A DNA stretch of 64,000 nucleotides from Epiperipatus broadwayi (lineage: Eukaryota; Onychophora; Udeonychophora; Euonychophora; Peripatidae), in the NCBI GenBank assembly GCA_028023455.1, contig JAQFVV010000274.1:927350-991349 (forward strand), written 5' to 3'. The translations under genes and the position numbers were made by a program. The notes beneath the pieces are model-generated. The model was given only the letters and a program-made list of their open reading frames with translations. It was not told where the DNA came from and made no database searches. Shown here one piece after another: positions 37,126 to 48,567 of this stretch (its first letter is position 1; every line of letters begins with the position of its first letter).

Positions 37126-38825
37126 AGACTGTCGGTTTTCTGACTAACACTCAAATAAGATGGCTGTTTATTATTTACTTCGTCAAACACCATTAATCGA
37201 TGATTTAATGCTATAATAATAAACACAAAAAAAAGTTATTAAAATTTGATGCTCAAATCTTACTTTGTTTAAATTCAAAATTTATAAAAATTAATTAAAG
37301 GTTAAAACAATTTTGTGTACAGTTAATGAGTCGGCTTAATTAGTTTATACATTCATTTACAAACTAAAAGATTAGATAATATAGGGATGATTATCATGTT
37401 ATTATACAACACACAGATAAGATGTAATTATGTGCTATAAAGGTTAAAAAACACAGTGCTAGTTGCAATAAATACAATCTGATAGAATACAAGAGAGAGG
37501 AATCAGCACAAAAGATATCTTCATTAAATGGTTAACTGAGAAGTCATCTAAAAGTCATCAGAAGCGAAGACTGGAATCGGAAAACAATCTTCGAGACAAA
37601 TAACCCCACGTAAAATTATGTCCTTCTAATAACTGGCATGGAATCAACCATTTTTGCCTTATTTCAGATAAATGTTGCTGACAAAATGTTTTGGATTACA
37701 TTATCTCTCTAGATTATTATGTAGCCTATGAAATGCCTTCAAATATAACCGCTAAACAAGATTACCAGCCGGAAGCGAGAAAATGAAGTTTGCGGAAAGG
37801 AAAAGAATTCGTTACCATCATATATATATATCTATAAATTTATCTGGATTCACATCTGCAAGAATATGGAAATAGAATGCAAAGGCCAATTTACCGTTGC
37901 AGCAATGACGTCTCAAAAATAAGTAAGAACAATTATTTGAAAGATGTCGCAGTAAATATATATTTCAAACTTGTACTTTACCACACGGTATTGGAACGTA
38001 TAAATAAAAACAACTGAAACACAAATGTCCCCGAGATGCATTGTATTGTATACTGACTAAGCATTCATCAGTTGGCCAGCTCACAATCTCTCAATAGGTT
38101 TTCATCAGTTAAGTATTTGCCGTTACCAAACTTTTTACTTTGAATTGTAGGTATCCAATTATTTGCACTCCCAGCTGTTCAGGTAAATACGTTAATGATT
38201 AATACTAATTTTAGCTTAGAGATTATCCCTAGCCAGATAGAACTTTTAAGGTGCAATTTATGGTGGCATGCAAGTTTGAAGAGAGATGTTACATATGGAA
38301 AGAGATAGATGATATCTAGTTATTTCAAGGTTTTATGTTTAATTAAAAATACAGATATATCAACTTTTTAACTTATATTTGAAATTTATATCTATACTAT
38401 ACGTAATATCTGTTTAAAAATATTAATAATCATTAATATATTTATATGAAATTGTCCAGGTCAACTTGTGAATACAGAAACTTTCGCAGATGTACATTCA
38501 AAATGTAAAACACTCACATAAATATTTATTTATCGGTGCTTTTACGGAAACTCAACTGATATTTCAATTCAGATCTCATCATACTGATTGATGCGAATTG
38601 ATGAGCAACCCAGCCATGTGCATTTACCGAATGACATAAGATAAAAAACAGCTCGAAATAGTAAGAACCTATTAAGAGAACGTTAAGAATTTGTAGTAAA
38701 TGGTTTTTTTCAGGCTTCAAAGAGAAATCAAAGAGTCTATTCTCAATTAATCACAACTGCAGATCATTTCCATGTGAAAAATGAAACTTTGTCGTATGTA
38801 AAGAAATACCTGATATTAATTAAAA
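37126..38825. other. No gene recognised; one B-like hammerhead echo
   Basis: Mixed AT-rich DNA. On the minus strand near 38085-38045 the sequence 'ccaaCTGATGAATGCT' resembles family B's ribozyme start, but no GAAA follows stem II at the right place. Otherwise nothing could be identified. Confidence 0.4.
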
Positions 38826-39350
38826 TATCGATGAATTTTGTGAAGGCAAAGAGTCAATTGATTTGAAGATTGGACATGTACCGATGAATTTTGTGAAGGT
38901 AAAGATTTAATTGATTTGAAGACTGTATCGATGAATTTTGTGAAGGTAAAGAGTCAATTGATTTAACGACTGGACATGTATCTATGAATTTTGTAAAGGC
39001 AAAAAAATCAATTGATTTATTAACGACTGGACATGTATCTATGAATTTTGTAAAGGCAAAAAAATCAATTGATTTATTGGACTTGTATCGATGAATTTTG
39101 TGAAAGCAAAGTGTCAATTGATTTAAAGACCGGATATGTATCGATGAATTTTGTGAAGGCAAAAAGTCAATTGATTTGAAGACTGGACATGAGTCGATGA
39201 ATTTTGTGAAGGCTAAAAGTCTATAGATTTGAAGATTGGGCTGTATCGATGAATTTTGTGAAAGCAAAGAGTCCATTGATTTGAAGACTGGACCTGTGTT
39301 CATGAATTTTGTGAAAGCAAAGAATCAATTTTGATTTGAAGACTGTTTAC
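38826..39350 (+). repeat. Minisatellite, about ten 45-60-bp units
   Basis: Units share 'tcgatgaattttgtgaaggc' and 'caattgatttgaagactgg' and vary by indels between them. It lies about 130 bp before the 5' end of the plus-strand RTE LINE. The 149-codon minus-strand frame across it is a repeat artefact. Confidence 0.92.
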
Positions 39351-39594
39351 TTCAAAGATTCAAATATGGAAAGTAAAAGCAGGGTGGGATTTATTATAAG
39401 TAACAATTTAAAAGAAAAGTATGTAGATTATGATATATCATACAGAGTGGTAGGCTAATTATTTAAATTAATGAAAGATACTCAGTGCAGTTAATCCAGA
39501 TTTTTACTCCCGCAAATTCTCACTGGATGAAGAACTAGAGGATTTATATAAATATAGAACATGCATTTGATGAAAACCAATAACATCTTAAAGA

Positions 39595-39960
39595 TTTTAT
39601 AGAATAATGCTAGAATTGGTAAACGACTAAAAAATAAAAGTTCTGTGGATAAATTTGGTTATGGTAATAGGAATGAGTAACGATACCCAGACGCATAGTT
39701 CAACGAAAAACTCCATACTGTGGATTCTTTTTCAAAGAAAAATGCTGAGCACATGGAAGTATCAGAGTGAAGATACAGCAGAATGGGATTATATTTTGGT
39801 TAACAGAAAAATTGTATTTTAAGATTATAATGTTCTTTCTAGATTTAATACCGAAAGCTATCATCGGTTAAAAAATGTAAAATACGGAGTTAACTCAAAA
39901 TTAAGATGAAGAAAACTATAACCTTTAGAAAGGCACAAAGGAATTTAATTGGAACTTGAA
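39595..39960 (+). pseudogene. RTE endonuclease remnant
   Basis: 'aatgctagaattggtaaacga' encodes NARIGKR following the lost GDF; 'DKFGYGNRNE' follows. It aligns by eye with the minus-strand EN fragment at 4816-4998. Frame is broken repeatedly. Confidence 0.65.
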
Positions 39961-41182
39961 AATTAGATTTTGAAGATACTTCAGACTTGACTGTAAGTGG
40001 AAAAGATAAATATACAATGCTGTTAAGAACTTCAACGAAGATAACTGGTTCAAACCTCCCCCAAACATTTTATCAGTAAACTTTATACTAAGACAAGACA
40101 ATATAAGAAGACAAAAAGGAATAAGACAAATTTTAATAATGATTTATTAAGAAGAATTGAATGTACAGAGATTGGTAAGATGATATAAGAAAATATAATT
40201 TTAAATTGAAGAGTTTTAAAAGCTATAGTAAAAATAAGTCTCAAACGTGTAAAAGAATATCTTGTATTAAAAAGAAAGTTGTTTCAGCGATTAAAAAATA
40301 GAAATACTAAAAAAAAGAAAGAAATGATTCCTCACAGACTCCACAAGGCCTTCAATAAAAACGTGAATGGTTCTATTTTCAACTTATCTCAGTGCAATCT
40401 CCGAATTAACGCGTGTTTACGTGCTCGTAATGAAGTAGTTTCCAGTTTTACTACAAAATTTTCAAGACGGTTTATAAAAAGATGGGATACACAATTAAAT
40501 TAATAAAGAAAAAAAACTATCAGAAACAATAAAATTATTATTGATATTTTAAAAGAAGATTTAAAAAATGTAAAAAGTTGTTAGCAAAGATATATACCAA
40601 ATATCTAAATAGTGACGTTGAATCAGACTACAGGAAAACGCAGTAGTAATATTGGTAGAGTGAACAAGAAGTTATTAGAAATTACAGACTTACCAGTCTT
40701 CTATCAGTTGTATACAAAATCTTTACCAAGAAAATTATAATTCATGTAAATACAAAGAACAAACTAGATTTTAAATGCTTTTAGATAATAAATTATATCC
40801 AAGTATTGGAAAAAACTATAGACAGAACCAATAAATAAAGCAAAACTCTCCATACAGCAGTGCCACCCTGTGCAGTTTTGCTTTGTTTATAAATAACTAT
40901 GTGCTAGTATAAGAGATAGTGATCATGTGATGATGCTTAATGGATTAACACCAATCCTGCCTAATCGGATAGTGGTGGCTATGGTTGTTAAAGTGCCAAA
41001 GACACCAAAATGTATGGGTGCTGAACTGAGTTCAGACCCATATGACTATATGCTATTGAGCTTAGATTGAAAATATTTTTGTGTTTTCAATTTCATTCTC
41101 ATAGTTTTGCAGTTAAGTAGAGATAAAAGGTGGGTGCTGGAGGTTTGCATTAGATCCTATGATCTAGGTGCAATCCTCTCAG

Positions 41183-41241
41183 ATCCAAAGCTCCTCACTG
41201 ACGATGGCCACAAGCCAGAAACTAGTCTGGGGATATTGGAT
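41183..41241 (+). ncRNA. Type I hammerhead ribozyme A1
   Basis: Outer stem I ATCCAA/TTGGAT (41183-41188, 41236-41241), internal loop AGC/TA, inner stem I TCCTCA/TGGGGA (41192-41197, 41228-41233). Core CTGACGA (41198-41204). Stem II TGGC/GCCA with loop CACAA. GAA (41218-41220). Stem III ACTAGT (41221-41226). C17 at 41227, cleavage 3' of it. All required core bases are present. ACTAGT is self-complementary, which favours cleavage as a dimer. Confidence 0.87.
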
Positions 41242-41637
41242 GAGTAGGTATTATATAGGGATTTTATGCACAAGCCTTCTGGCATTCATTGATTACTTTG
41301 GTTGGCACAGGATGGCAGTACTGTATGAGAGTTTTGCTTTGTTTATATACAACTATATGCTAGTATAAGAGATAGTGATCATGCGATGCTTAATGGTTTA
41401 ACACCAATCCTGCCTAATAGGATAGTGGTGGCTATGGTTGTTAAAGAGCCAAAGACACCAAAATGTATGGGTGCTGAACTGAGTTCAGACCCATATGACT
41501 ATATAAGCTATAGAGCTTAGATTGAAAATATTTTTGTGTTTTCAATTTCATTCTCATAGTTTTGTAGTTAAGTAGAGATAAAAGGTGGGTCCTGGAGGGT
41601 TGCATTAGATCCTAAGATCTAGGTGCAATGCTCTCAG

Positions 41638-41696
41638 ATCGAAAGCTCCTCACTGACGATGGCCACAAGCCAGAAACTAGTCTGAGGATATTGGAC
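41638..41696 (+). ncRNA. Type I hammerhead ribozyme A2
   Basis: Same layout as A1, with core CTGACGA at 41653-41659, intact stem II, GAAA, ACTAGT and C17 at 41682. Inner stem I is TCCTCA/TGAGGA: a U-G wobble in A1 is a U-A pair here. The outer stem I is weakened (ATCGAA against TTGGAC). Confidence 0.85.
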
Positions 41697-42072
41697 GAGT
41701 AGGCATTAGATAGGGATTTTATACAAGCCTTCTGGAATTTCATTGATTACTCTGGTTGGCACTACTGTATGGAGAGTTTTGCTTTGTTTATAAACAACTA
41801 TGTGCTAGTATAAGAGATAGTGATCATGTGAGGCTTAATGGTTTACCAATCCTGCCTAATAGAATAGTGGTGGCTATGGTTGTTAAAGAGCCAAAGACAC
41901 CAAAATGTATGGGTGCTGAACTGAGTTCAGACCCATATGATTATATAAGCTATTGAGCTTAGATTGAAAATATTTTTGTGTTTTCAATTTCATTCTTAGT
42001 TTTGTAGTTGAGATAAAAGATGGATGCTGGAGGGTTGCATTAGATCCTAAGATCTAGGTGCAGTCCTCTCAG

Positions 42073-42131
42073 ATCCAAAGCTCCTCACTGATGATGGCCA
42101 CAAGCCAGAAACTAGTCTGGGGATATTGGAT
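42073..42131 (+). ncRNA. Type I hammerhead ribozyme A3
   Basis: Core CTGATGA (42088-42094), the most common natural form. Stem II TGGC/GCCA, GAA at 42108-42110, stem III ACTAGT, C17 at 42117. Both parts of stem I are fully paired (ATCCAA/TTGGAT and TCCTCA/TGGGGA). Best candidate for activity. Confidence 0.88.
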
Positions 42132-43299
42132 GAGTAGCCATTAGATAAATATTTTATGCACAAGCCTTCTGGCATTCATTGATTACTCTGGTTGGCAAAG
42201 GGTGGCAATACTGTATGGAGAGTTTTGCTTTGTTTATAAACAACTATGTGCTAGTATAAGAGATAGTGATCATGTGATGCTTAATGGTTTAGAACCATTA
42301 AATATAACTGTCATTATTTAATGGATATCTGGATTATAAAATGACATTTGATTCCTAAAGTATTTCCATATTAATTAAAGGTTTGAACCTCAAGATATAG
42401 ATTCTGGACATTGCTGTATTTTGAAGAACATTTATAAAACGGTGACATCAATGATTAGATTACATGACTATAATAAGTTTTATATTTAGAATGGTGCATG
42501 ACAGAGTGATTCCATATTTCCCAAACTTTTGAAGCAGTTTACAACAAATAGTTTGTAAATTAATATAAAAAAAGAAGAGAGTAAAAGTAAGTGAAGATGA
42601 TTCACTCATTTAGATTTTTCAGGTGATTTAGTTATTCTTGCAAATAATGTTTCAATGGTTTAGGAAATGTTATAAAAGTTACGAGATGAAAGTAAGAAAA
42701 CATTTAAGGTAACCAAAATAATGTTGAATAGATTTTTTTTCAGAAAAAGAAATAAAATGTTGTTCATCATGAATTAGAAGAATTTAAAAATCATAAATAT
42801 CATGGTCAGAATATTAATGTAAACTTAAATGGAATAAATAAAATTAATTGTAGAATTAAAGTTGGATGGAATGTTTCAGATAGGAATAACTTAATATTAA
42901 AATGAAATATGCCGGTCCATCTAAAGCAGAATTTTTAATAATTGTATTTTGATAGTTCCGCCGCCGTATGGATATGGGCCTTAGTTATTTAACAGAAAAA
43001 CAAATATAGAAACTTCAGATCACTCAGTCGAAGTATAGCGATATGTATATTAGGAATAACATGAAGAGATCGAAAATGGGTATATGGGTGTCGAAACAAA
43101 CAGGTATTATTAACACAACCGAAAGAATTAGAGACAAAAATGGAACTGAAATGATTATGTTACAAGAAGTGATGATAGCAGGTAGATAATTGGAACTTTT
43201 AACTTTGATCCCAGGATACTGTAAAATATTTGAAAAGAGATTATATATTGTACCAGTCAAAACATGTATATCCATCTAACATGAGCTAAAACTTACAAA

Positions 43300-44707
43300 A
43301 TGTACTTCAAACCCAGTCAAGCCCAAGATTTAGGTCAGGGACCAGCCTGAATTCGAACCCACTCTCTAAGCCCCAGATCAAACATCTAATGGATAACATA
43401 ACAATGATGGCACATGAGAATTAATCTTAATCAGGCCCACTAGCAAAGTGTAAAGACAATGAGACATCTATTAACTATGACTAAACTAAAATATATATAA
43501 GCATGGCTGTACATTTGGAAGTGAAGAAAAGAGGAATTCAAACTACTCAGACAAGTTGGATAATAAAAATTAGTTTAATATAGTGACAAATTATTTACAT
43601 ACATTTATATATTAATTGCAAATATTAGTATGTGCGTGAATGAGCAATCTGTCTACCAAACGATAGATAATTATATATTGTCATGCATGCTATTATTTCT
43701 CATATGCTCTTTATTAGCTAAATAATATATTATAAATAAGCACACATCTTTAGTGGGTCCAATATTAAGATGCCAATCGATTATTAGAAAAAATTCACAC
43801 AAAATTGCTGTTAACACTTTGGGTTACAGTTCTGAAACATGGTGAGTAACATTATTTTGGGAGTGTTCTGAGATTCATTACAGATATAATATAAACTATT
43901 TTCACACCATTATGGTTGTGAAAATAATTAAAATACATTTGAAAACATATTTGATTATATGACAAAATACTTAATGAAACTTCTTTTAATTAGTGCTGGT
44001 AAGAAAAATGCTTTATTTTTCCCCAAGGCATATAGATACTCTTAAATACAGAAATAAGTTACGATGGTGGGATTGTATAAGATTGAAATAAATTTAATTA
44101 ATAAAACTAGTAATAGTTGGCATTTATATATATTTTGAGCAGAGCACAATTTTAATATTATTACAGCACTAAAATTAGGTCATAAGCAAAAGAACTAATA
44201 ATAATAATAATACGAAGTTTGGGTGGTACTGACATAATAGTCAAAAAAATAACTAAGAGGAAATGGACATGCTTCTGGACAAAAATGAAGTCTAAGCCCC
44301 CATCTTGGGCAGTGCTTAGAGAAAAGTGAATAAGGCATGCCGTGAATATCATCGACGTGCAGGCCTTTGATACAAAGAAAGTGGATAGGCATAGTGTGTG
44401 CCAAACTTACAGGAATCACAGCCAGAGGCCCTTTTATATAAAATAAGTGGTCCTGGGAAGATTAACTATCCTTACGACAAGGCTTGAGAAGAAATCTATG
44501 GGTTCGAACTTGTCGTAATCCCCAGATTAAGAAGCACATATATATGTAAACACGAAGATAAGGCCGAATGTCAGTAACGCAGTAATGATAAATGTTGCGA
44601 ATGACACTGAATAAGTTTACTGCTTTAAAATGAATGACTCTTATTTGAATGCCATAATTTAGACAAATAATACACTATGCTGCTATAATATATATATATA
44701 TATATAT
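43300..44707. other. No gene recognised; weak tRNA-like blocks and a TA run
   Basis: A B-box-like 'gggttcgaattcagg' on the minus strand (about 43348-43362) and 'gggttcgaacttg' on the plus strand (about 44500) hint at SINE remnants. A short (AAT)n lies at about 44197-44212, and a TA run ends at 44707. Confidence 0.4.
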
Positions 44708-46010
44708 TGTGACGACCACGTAAAGTTGTCGACACACATATATATTTATTAATAAAATTAGAAAGTAATAAAGGTGAAATAAATTAGTTAATAAATTTTT
44801 TTTAAAAAGAAAAAGGAAGGGAAAGAAAGAAATTGAAATTCTAATGTCAAAATTACTGTGGTTTTTGTAATAGTAAGAGAAGGGGAGGGGGGGGGCTGCA
44901 TAAATAGAGATATGCGACTCTTTCTCTCTTGTAAGAAATGCTAGAAAGTTATTTTTGTTTATTGTGGGAGAGGGGAAGTGGATGCATAAAAAAAATGCGT
45001 TTCTTCTCTCTTTTAAAAAATATATTATAACAAATTAAAGTAAATGTAAAACGTAAATGTGAAAAAAATGAATGAATTGTAAACTTTAAATAAAATAAAT
45101 GTAATATGTGATATATAAAAAAGAAACAATATGGCCGTAGGTGTGAAAGTCTGTTGGACAAATTAAATTCCACTGACAAAGAAATGTTATCAATGGAAGA
45201 TCTTGGCCTGATCTGTTAAATTAATTGGGACTTACATTCCAGCCACTAATTAAATAAAGAAACATAATGATAAGAATTGGTTGGAAATCTAAGTCTTAAT
45301 TAAAAAAATTTAAAAACAACGAACAAAGAAAGATATTAATAAAATTACAATTTTTGTCTGGCATTGCTAGTAGAGACTTTAGAGAAGCAACAGCTAAAAG
45401 AAAATGGAAGAAGTGCATGGCTAGTGGCGTTAAAGGGACGTGGGTTCGGATTCAAGCCGTCTCATCACTGACTCGCAATGTAAGATCTTTGCCTGACCTG
45501 CTAGAGGGACCGCCGCTTCTGTAGCTGTTGATGAAACTCAACCTAAAGAATCAACCAGCAAACTGGATGAAAATAACCCCACAAACGGAGGAAGTTAATG
45601 GAGAACCTAAGGAATTAACAAGCCAAAACTGGAACGAAATTAACCCCACAATCTGAGGAAGTTAATCAAGAGCACTCGGGAGAAATACCCATGGGACAAT
45701 TACATAAGCCTAGGTAAAAGCATGCATGCATTTTCATTTGTCTACTATTTATAACTAAATATAAAATTAATGATTTGAGAAAATAGAACTCTATCAACAG
45801 GACTTTAAGAACTTTTATATCTGATCTATTTGCATATATTTTTTATAGCCAAGTATTTATAAGTGTGTGTTTATTATTGTTATTATAATGTAATTTTTAT
45901 ATAAAGTGTGAATTTTAGTATTAAACATATTTGTCATTAAATTTTGTATCCTTGCTTTATTCTCCTATCACCAAGCTATGACAGGGGGGAAACTGTAATT
46001 AGTGATTAAA
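44708..46010 (+). mobile_element. Possible solo LTR or LTR-element remnant
   Basis: Starts TGTGACGACC directly after a (TA)n run, as the confirmed LTR at 46467 does, and contains a purine-rich tract 'acaggggggaaa' near 45983. A tRNA-like segment lies at about 45405-45475 (A-box-like 'tggctagtgg', B-box-like 'ggttcggattc'), and an approximately 60-bp direct duplication ('aaccccacaa.c.gaggaagttaat') at about 45576-45665. No second copy is in the window, so ends and class are uncertain. Confidence 0.28.
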
Positions 46011-46466
46011 GGGGCATACTGATTTGTTTAAGATATTCATGTGCTGCTTGTTCGTGCGGAATCCCAATTCTAAAAAAATAAATAGCAAGCACTGGACATT
46101 CGTTAAGTTTCTTTGAAATAGTTTGCGTTGTTCAGCAGCCGAGGGTATCTTGGTCGGGAAAAATAATGCCAAGATAATATGTACGTATTGCCTTGGGGTT
46201 CGATCAAGGGTATAGATATGAAATTAGGTTTGTATCTGTATTAGCTCTCTGCTTGTTTTGTAACGGCGTTGGTTAAAATAATAAATAAGATAATAAAGAA
46301 TCTAAGTTGTGAACAATAAATGGATAGAAATAAAAGTTATGAAAAGAATAAATGGATATAATAAATAAGGATAATATAGAATAAAATAATCGAAATAAAT
46401 ATAATTGAATACACAAATAATTAAGCAACCGTACGAATAACCCTTTCCGTTATAATATATATATAT

Positions 46467-48201
46467 TGTACCTATATTGATATAGGCACATATAATTTTT
46501 ATCTAAAATTATTATTAAAGTAATCTTTCATAAAAGAAAAACATAAAATTAAATGTTGAAGAATTTATTGCAGTTTGTTTTAGAAAAAAATAGGAATTAA
46601 ATAGTTTTCTAGCGTTAGTTTTTGAAATAAAAAAAAAACTACGATTAATTAGTCAAAAGGGGGGAGGGGGAGTCTTGGTTTGAGAACTGAAACTAAGGGT
46701 TGTAAAAGGAAGTAAAGAGTTTTTATTGGTATTCGTAAAATATATAATTTAAAAAGTTAAAACGTACAAATCTCTTTTCATTCAAGTTTAATTAAAGAAA
46801 AAATAATGTTAAAACTAATATATGTGCAATTGTCAACAATAAAATAAATGTTATAAATAAATGGAAGTTAAAGAAGATTATCATTAAAAAACACAGCAAT
46901 GGCTATTATTAATTAAAATATAAAACAACATCTCTGCATGGCTATTACTAATTAAGCAATCTTCCAAAACACGTTTATCAAAGGATTAATTGATAAGGAA
47001 TTTGACAACAGATCTTTGCCGGAGATATCAGAAAGACAACAAGGCGCAGGTATAAATAGGCCTTTTTTATCGGACAGTAATTCATTCAACAAATTAGTTG
47101 AGACAATCAGTTCCACAAATTAATTGAGTGAGTGCAGTTCAAAAATTAATTGAGCAGTTAACAAACAAAATGCAGTGTTGAGAAGATCTTGGGAATGCAC
47201 ATTTATCTCCAGCCCAGATGTCCGAGAAAACAGCAGATCTGCCCGTGAAATAATGTCAGCTTAACATCTCAGAAAATCTCCGTCAGTATCTAATTGTCTC
47301 CGATAGTAATAACCGTGAAAATCAGGAAACTCAGCAAGGAAACATCCCAGCCGGCTGGAAGCATTCATACCGGAAGCATTCATACTGGAACCATTCATAC
47401 TAGAAGAAACAACAAACAAGAAGAAAACAAAGTGTTAAATCTACGTTCAAAATCCTAGGTAAAACATTTGCTTATTTTCATTTATACTGTAATAGCCATT
47501 GCATTTCATTAATTTGTGCGAATCCTCCAAGAGTCTAATTATATGAACTCGATATCATACATAAATGAACTATTGATGTGTGTGATTAAATTTCAAATGC
47601 TATGTAATACTTTAATATTATTATGTGTGTGCATGAGTTAATATGTGCATGATCCTTATATCAATATTATTAGTTAAATTAGATAAATACCAGTGTTTTG
47701 TTATGAAAGTAAACAAGAATATTTAAACTAGTTTAGAAATGTCAATTTAAAATATGTGTGTGTTTTATTAGAATTATAAAATGTTTAAATTTAGAAAATA
47801 AATGTTAGTTAATAAATTATCTTTAAAATTAAACTTTATTTGTCGGTCAATTCCTTTTAACAAATTCTTTATCAAGTCTTTTAACCACTAATTAAGTATA
47901 ATCTATTAGTGATTACAAACAACTGAGCTAGTCGTGGATTTAGGCGTTGAGTTAGTGGCCATTGCTTAAAGTGCGTTATTTATTCATCCTTGAATAGATA
48001 GCTGGCACCCGTGTTTATACACAAACAAAAAAGTGCTTTGAACTTGGTGCTGAACTCAACAGTCGAGAAGAAGTTATGTCCTGGAAATGTAACGTTAGTT
48101 ATATACTTTATAGCTGTCGTTTGGGCATACATACTCTCTGAGTATGTTCTTCTCTGCCTAAGAGGCCGGTGATTCGAATCTACAGATTCGAACACGGTTC
48201 A
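46467..48201 (+). repeat. 5' LTR
   Basis: Runs TGTACCTATATTGATATAGG to GATTCGAACACGGTTCA. Contains TATAAATA at 47051-47058, then three variants of 'acaaattaattgag' (about 47088-47158) and three of 'ggaagcattcatact' (about 47357-47402), and an AATAAA at 47797. The end includes a tRNA-like 'ggccggtgattcgaatc' segment near 48163. Confidence 0.9.
47051..47058 (+). promoter_or_regulatory. LTR TATA box
   Basis: TATAAATA about 585 bp into the LTR, with a pyrimidine-rich stretch and a 'gacagtaattc' start-like region 15-30 bp downstream. The same box is conserved in the 3' LTR at 51249-51256. Confidence 0.6.
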
Positions 48202-48202
48202 A

Positions 48203-48220
48203 TGGCTAGACCCAATCGTG
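48203..48220 (+). other. Putative tRNA primer-binding site
   Basis: TGGCTAGACCCAATCG follows the LTR end by one base. TGG is the expected complement of the tRNA CCA end. I cannot name the tRNA. Confidence 0.4.
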
Positions 48221-48567
48221 GGGCTGAACCTAAGAAACAACAGTAACGAGGTACTTTGTTTCTTGTTTGAAAAATTTGTTTTATACAAAAGTTAAATTAT
48301 GTATGTAAAAGTGTTTTAATTAAAAAAAAAAGAATTGACCGAAACTTTCTTTTTTTTTTTTTTCGAAATGAAAAGTGATTTTGACATTTATGCTATCAAA
48401 TCAGAGTCAATTGGGTGTTATAGGCGGAGTTAAAGCATTAAGAGCAGGTAGTGAAAAGGACAAAAGGCTAGAGTTAATGTGAGTTTCCGTATTAGTAAGA
48501 AAAATAACCAAATATATACATTTAGTTTAACATAAGCGCTAGTACTTTAAAATTGAAATTTTCGAAA

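Larger units (their letters stand above)
40838..42290 (+). mobile_element. Retrozyme family A: tandem array of about 3.15 units with three hammerheads
   Basis: Exact repeat starts 'agttttgctt' at 40874, 41330, 41775 and 42221 give units of 456, 445 and 446 bp plus a 70-bp partial. The first about 35 bp (40838-40873) is a short inverted copy of the unit end, suggesting a template switch. Flanks AGAACCAATAAATA (40824-40837) and AGAACCATTAAATA (42291-42304) are a 14-bp target-site duplication with one mismatch, inside the RTE LINE. Each full unit has one type I hammerhead; the cleavage sites (41227, 41682, 42117) bound monomers of 455 and 435 nt. There is no coding capacity; the 66-codon frames are chance. 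This matches the known retrozyme design: tandem ribozyme repeats, processed to circular RNA and inserted by another element's machinery. Confidence 0.88.
39480..43280 (+). mobile_element. Degraded RTE-clade LINE, plus strand, split by retrozyme A
   Basis: Endonuclease remnants (NARIGKRLKNKSS near 39612; 'IVNRKIV' near 39800; 'ESYHRL' near 39855) are followed by RT 'NYRLTSLLSVVYKIFTK' near 40680. After the insertion at 40838-42290 comes 'KNIYKTVTSMIRL' near 42430. 'FSGDLVILANN' near 42620 stands where the family has FADDIVLI, and 'IKVGWNVSDRNNLILK' near 42860 and 'TERIRDKNGTEMIML' near 43120 follow. The same clade lies in reverse at 2390-5145. Stops and indels throughout; inactive. Confidence 0.8.

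Noticed and set aside
38854-39303. 149-codon minus-strand repetitive protein
   Set aside because: Follows the minisatellite; unit lengths vary and break any consistent protein repeat, and no start context or homology is evident.
38826-39350. CRISPR-like array
   Set aside because: Spacer-like parts are themselves repeats of one unit with indels; this is a minisatellite in animal DNA.
41168-41956. 66-codon plus frames in the retrozyme units
   Set aside because: Not conserved in phase between units and interrupted by unit indels; chance frames in a non-coding RNA element.
47980-48195. 71-codon minus frame (also at 52175-52390)
   Set aside because: Antisense frame in both LTR copies that overlaps the tRNA-like LTR end; duplicated only because the LTR is.
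48553-48567. TTG start for the gag-like ORF
   Set aside because: The first ATG (48568) is used instead.
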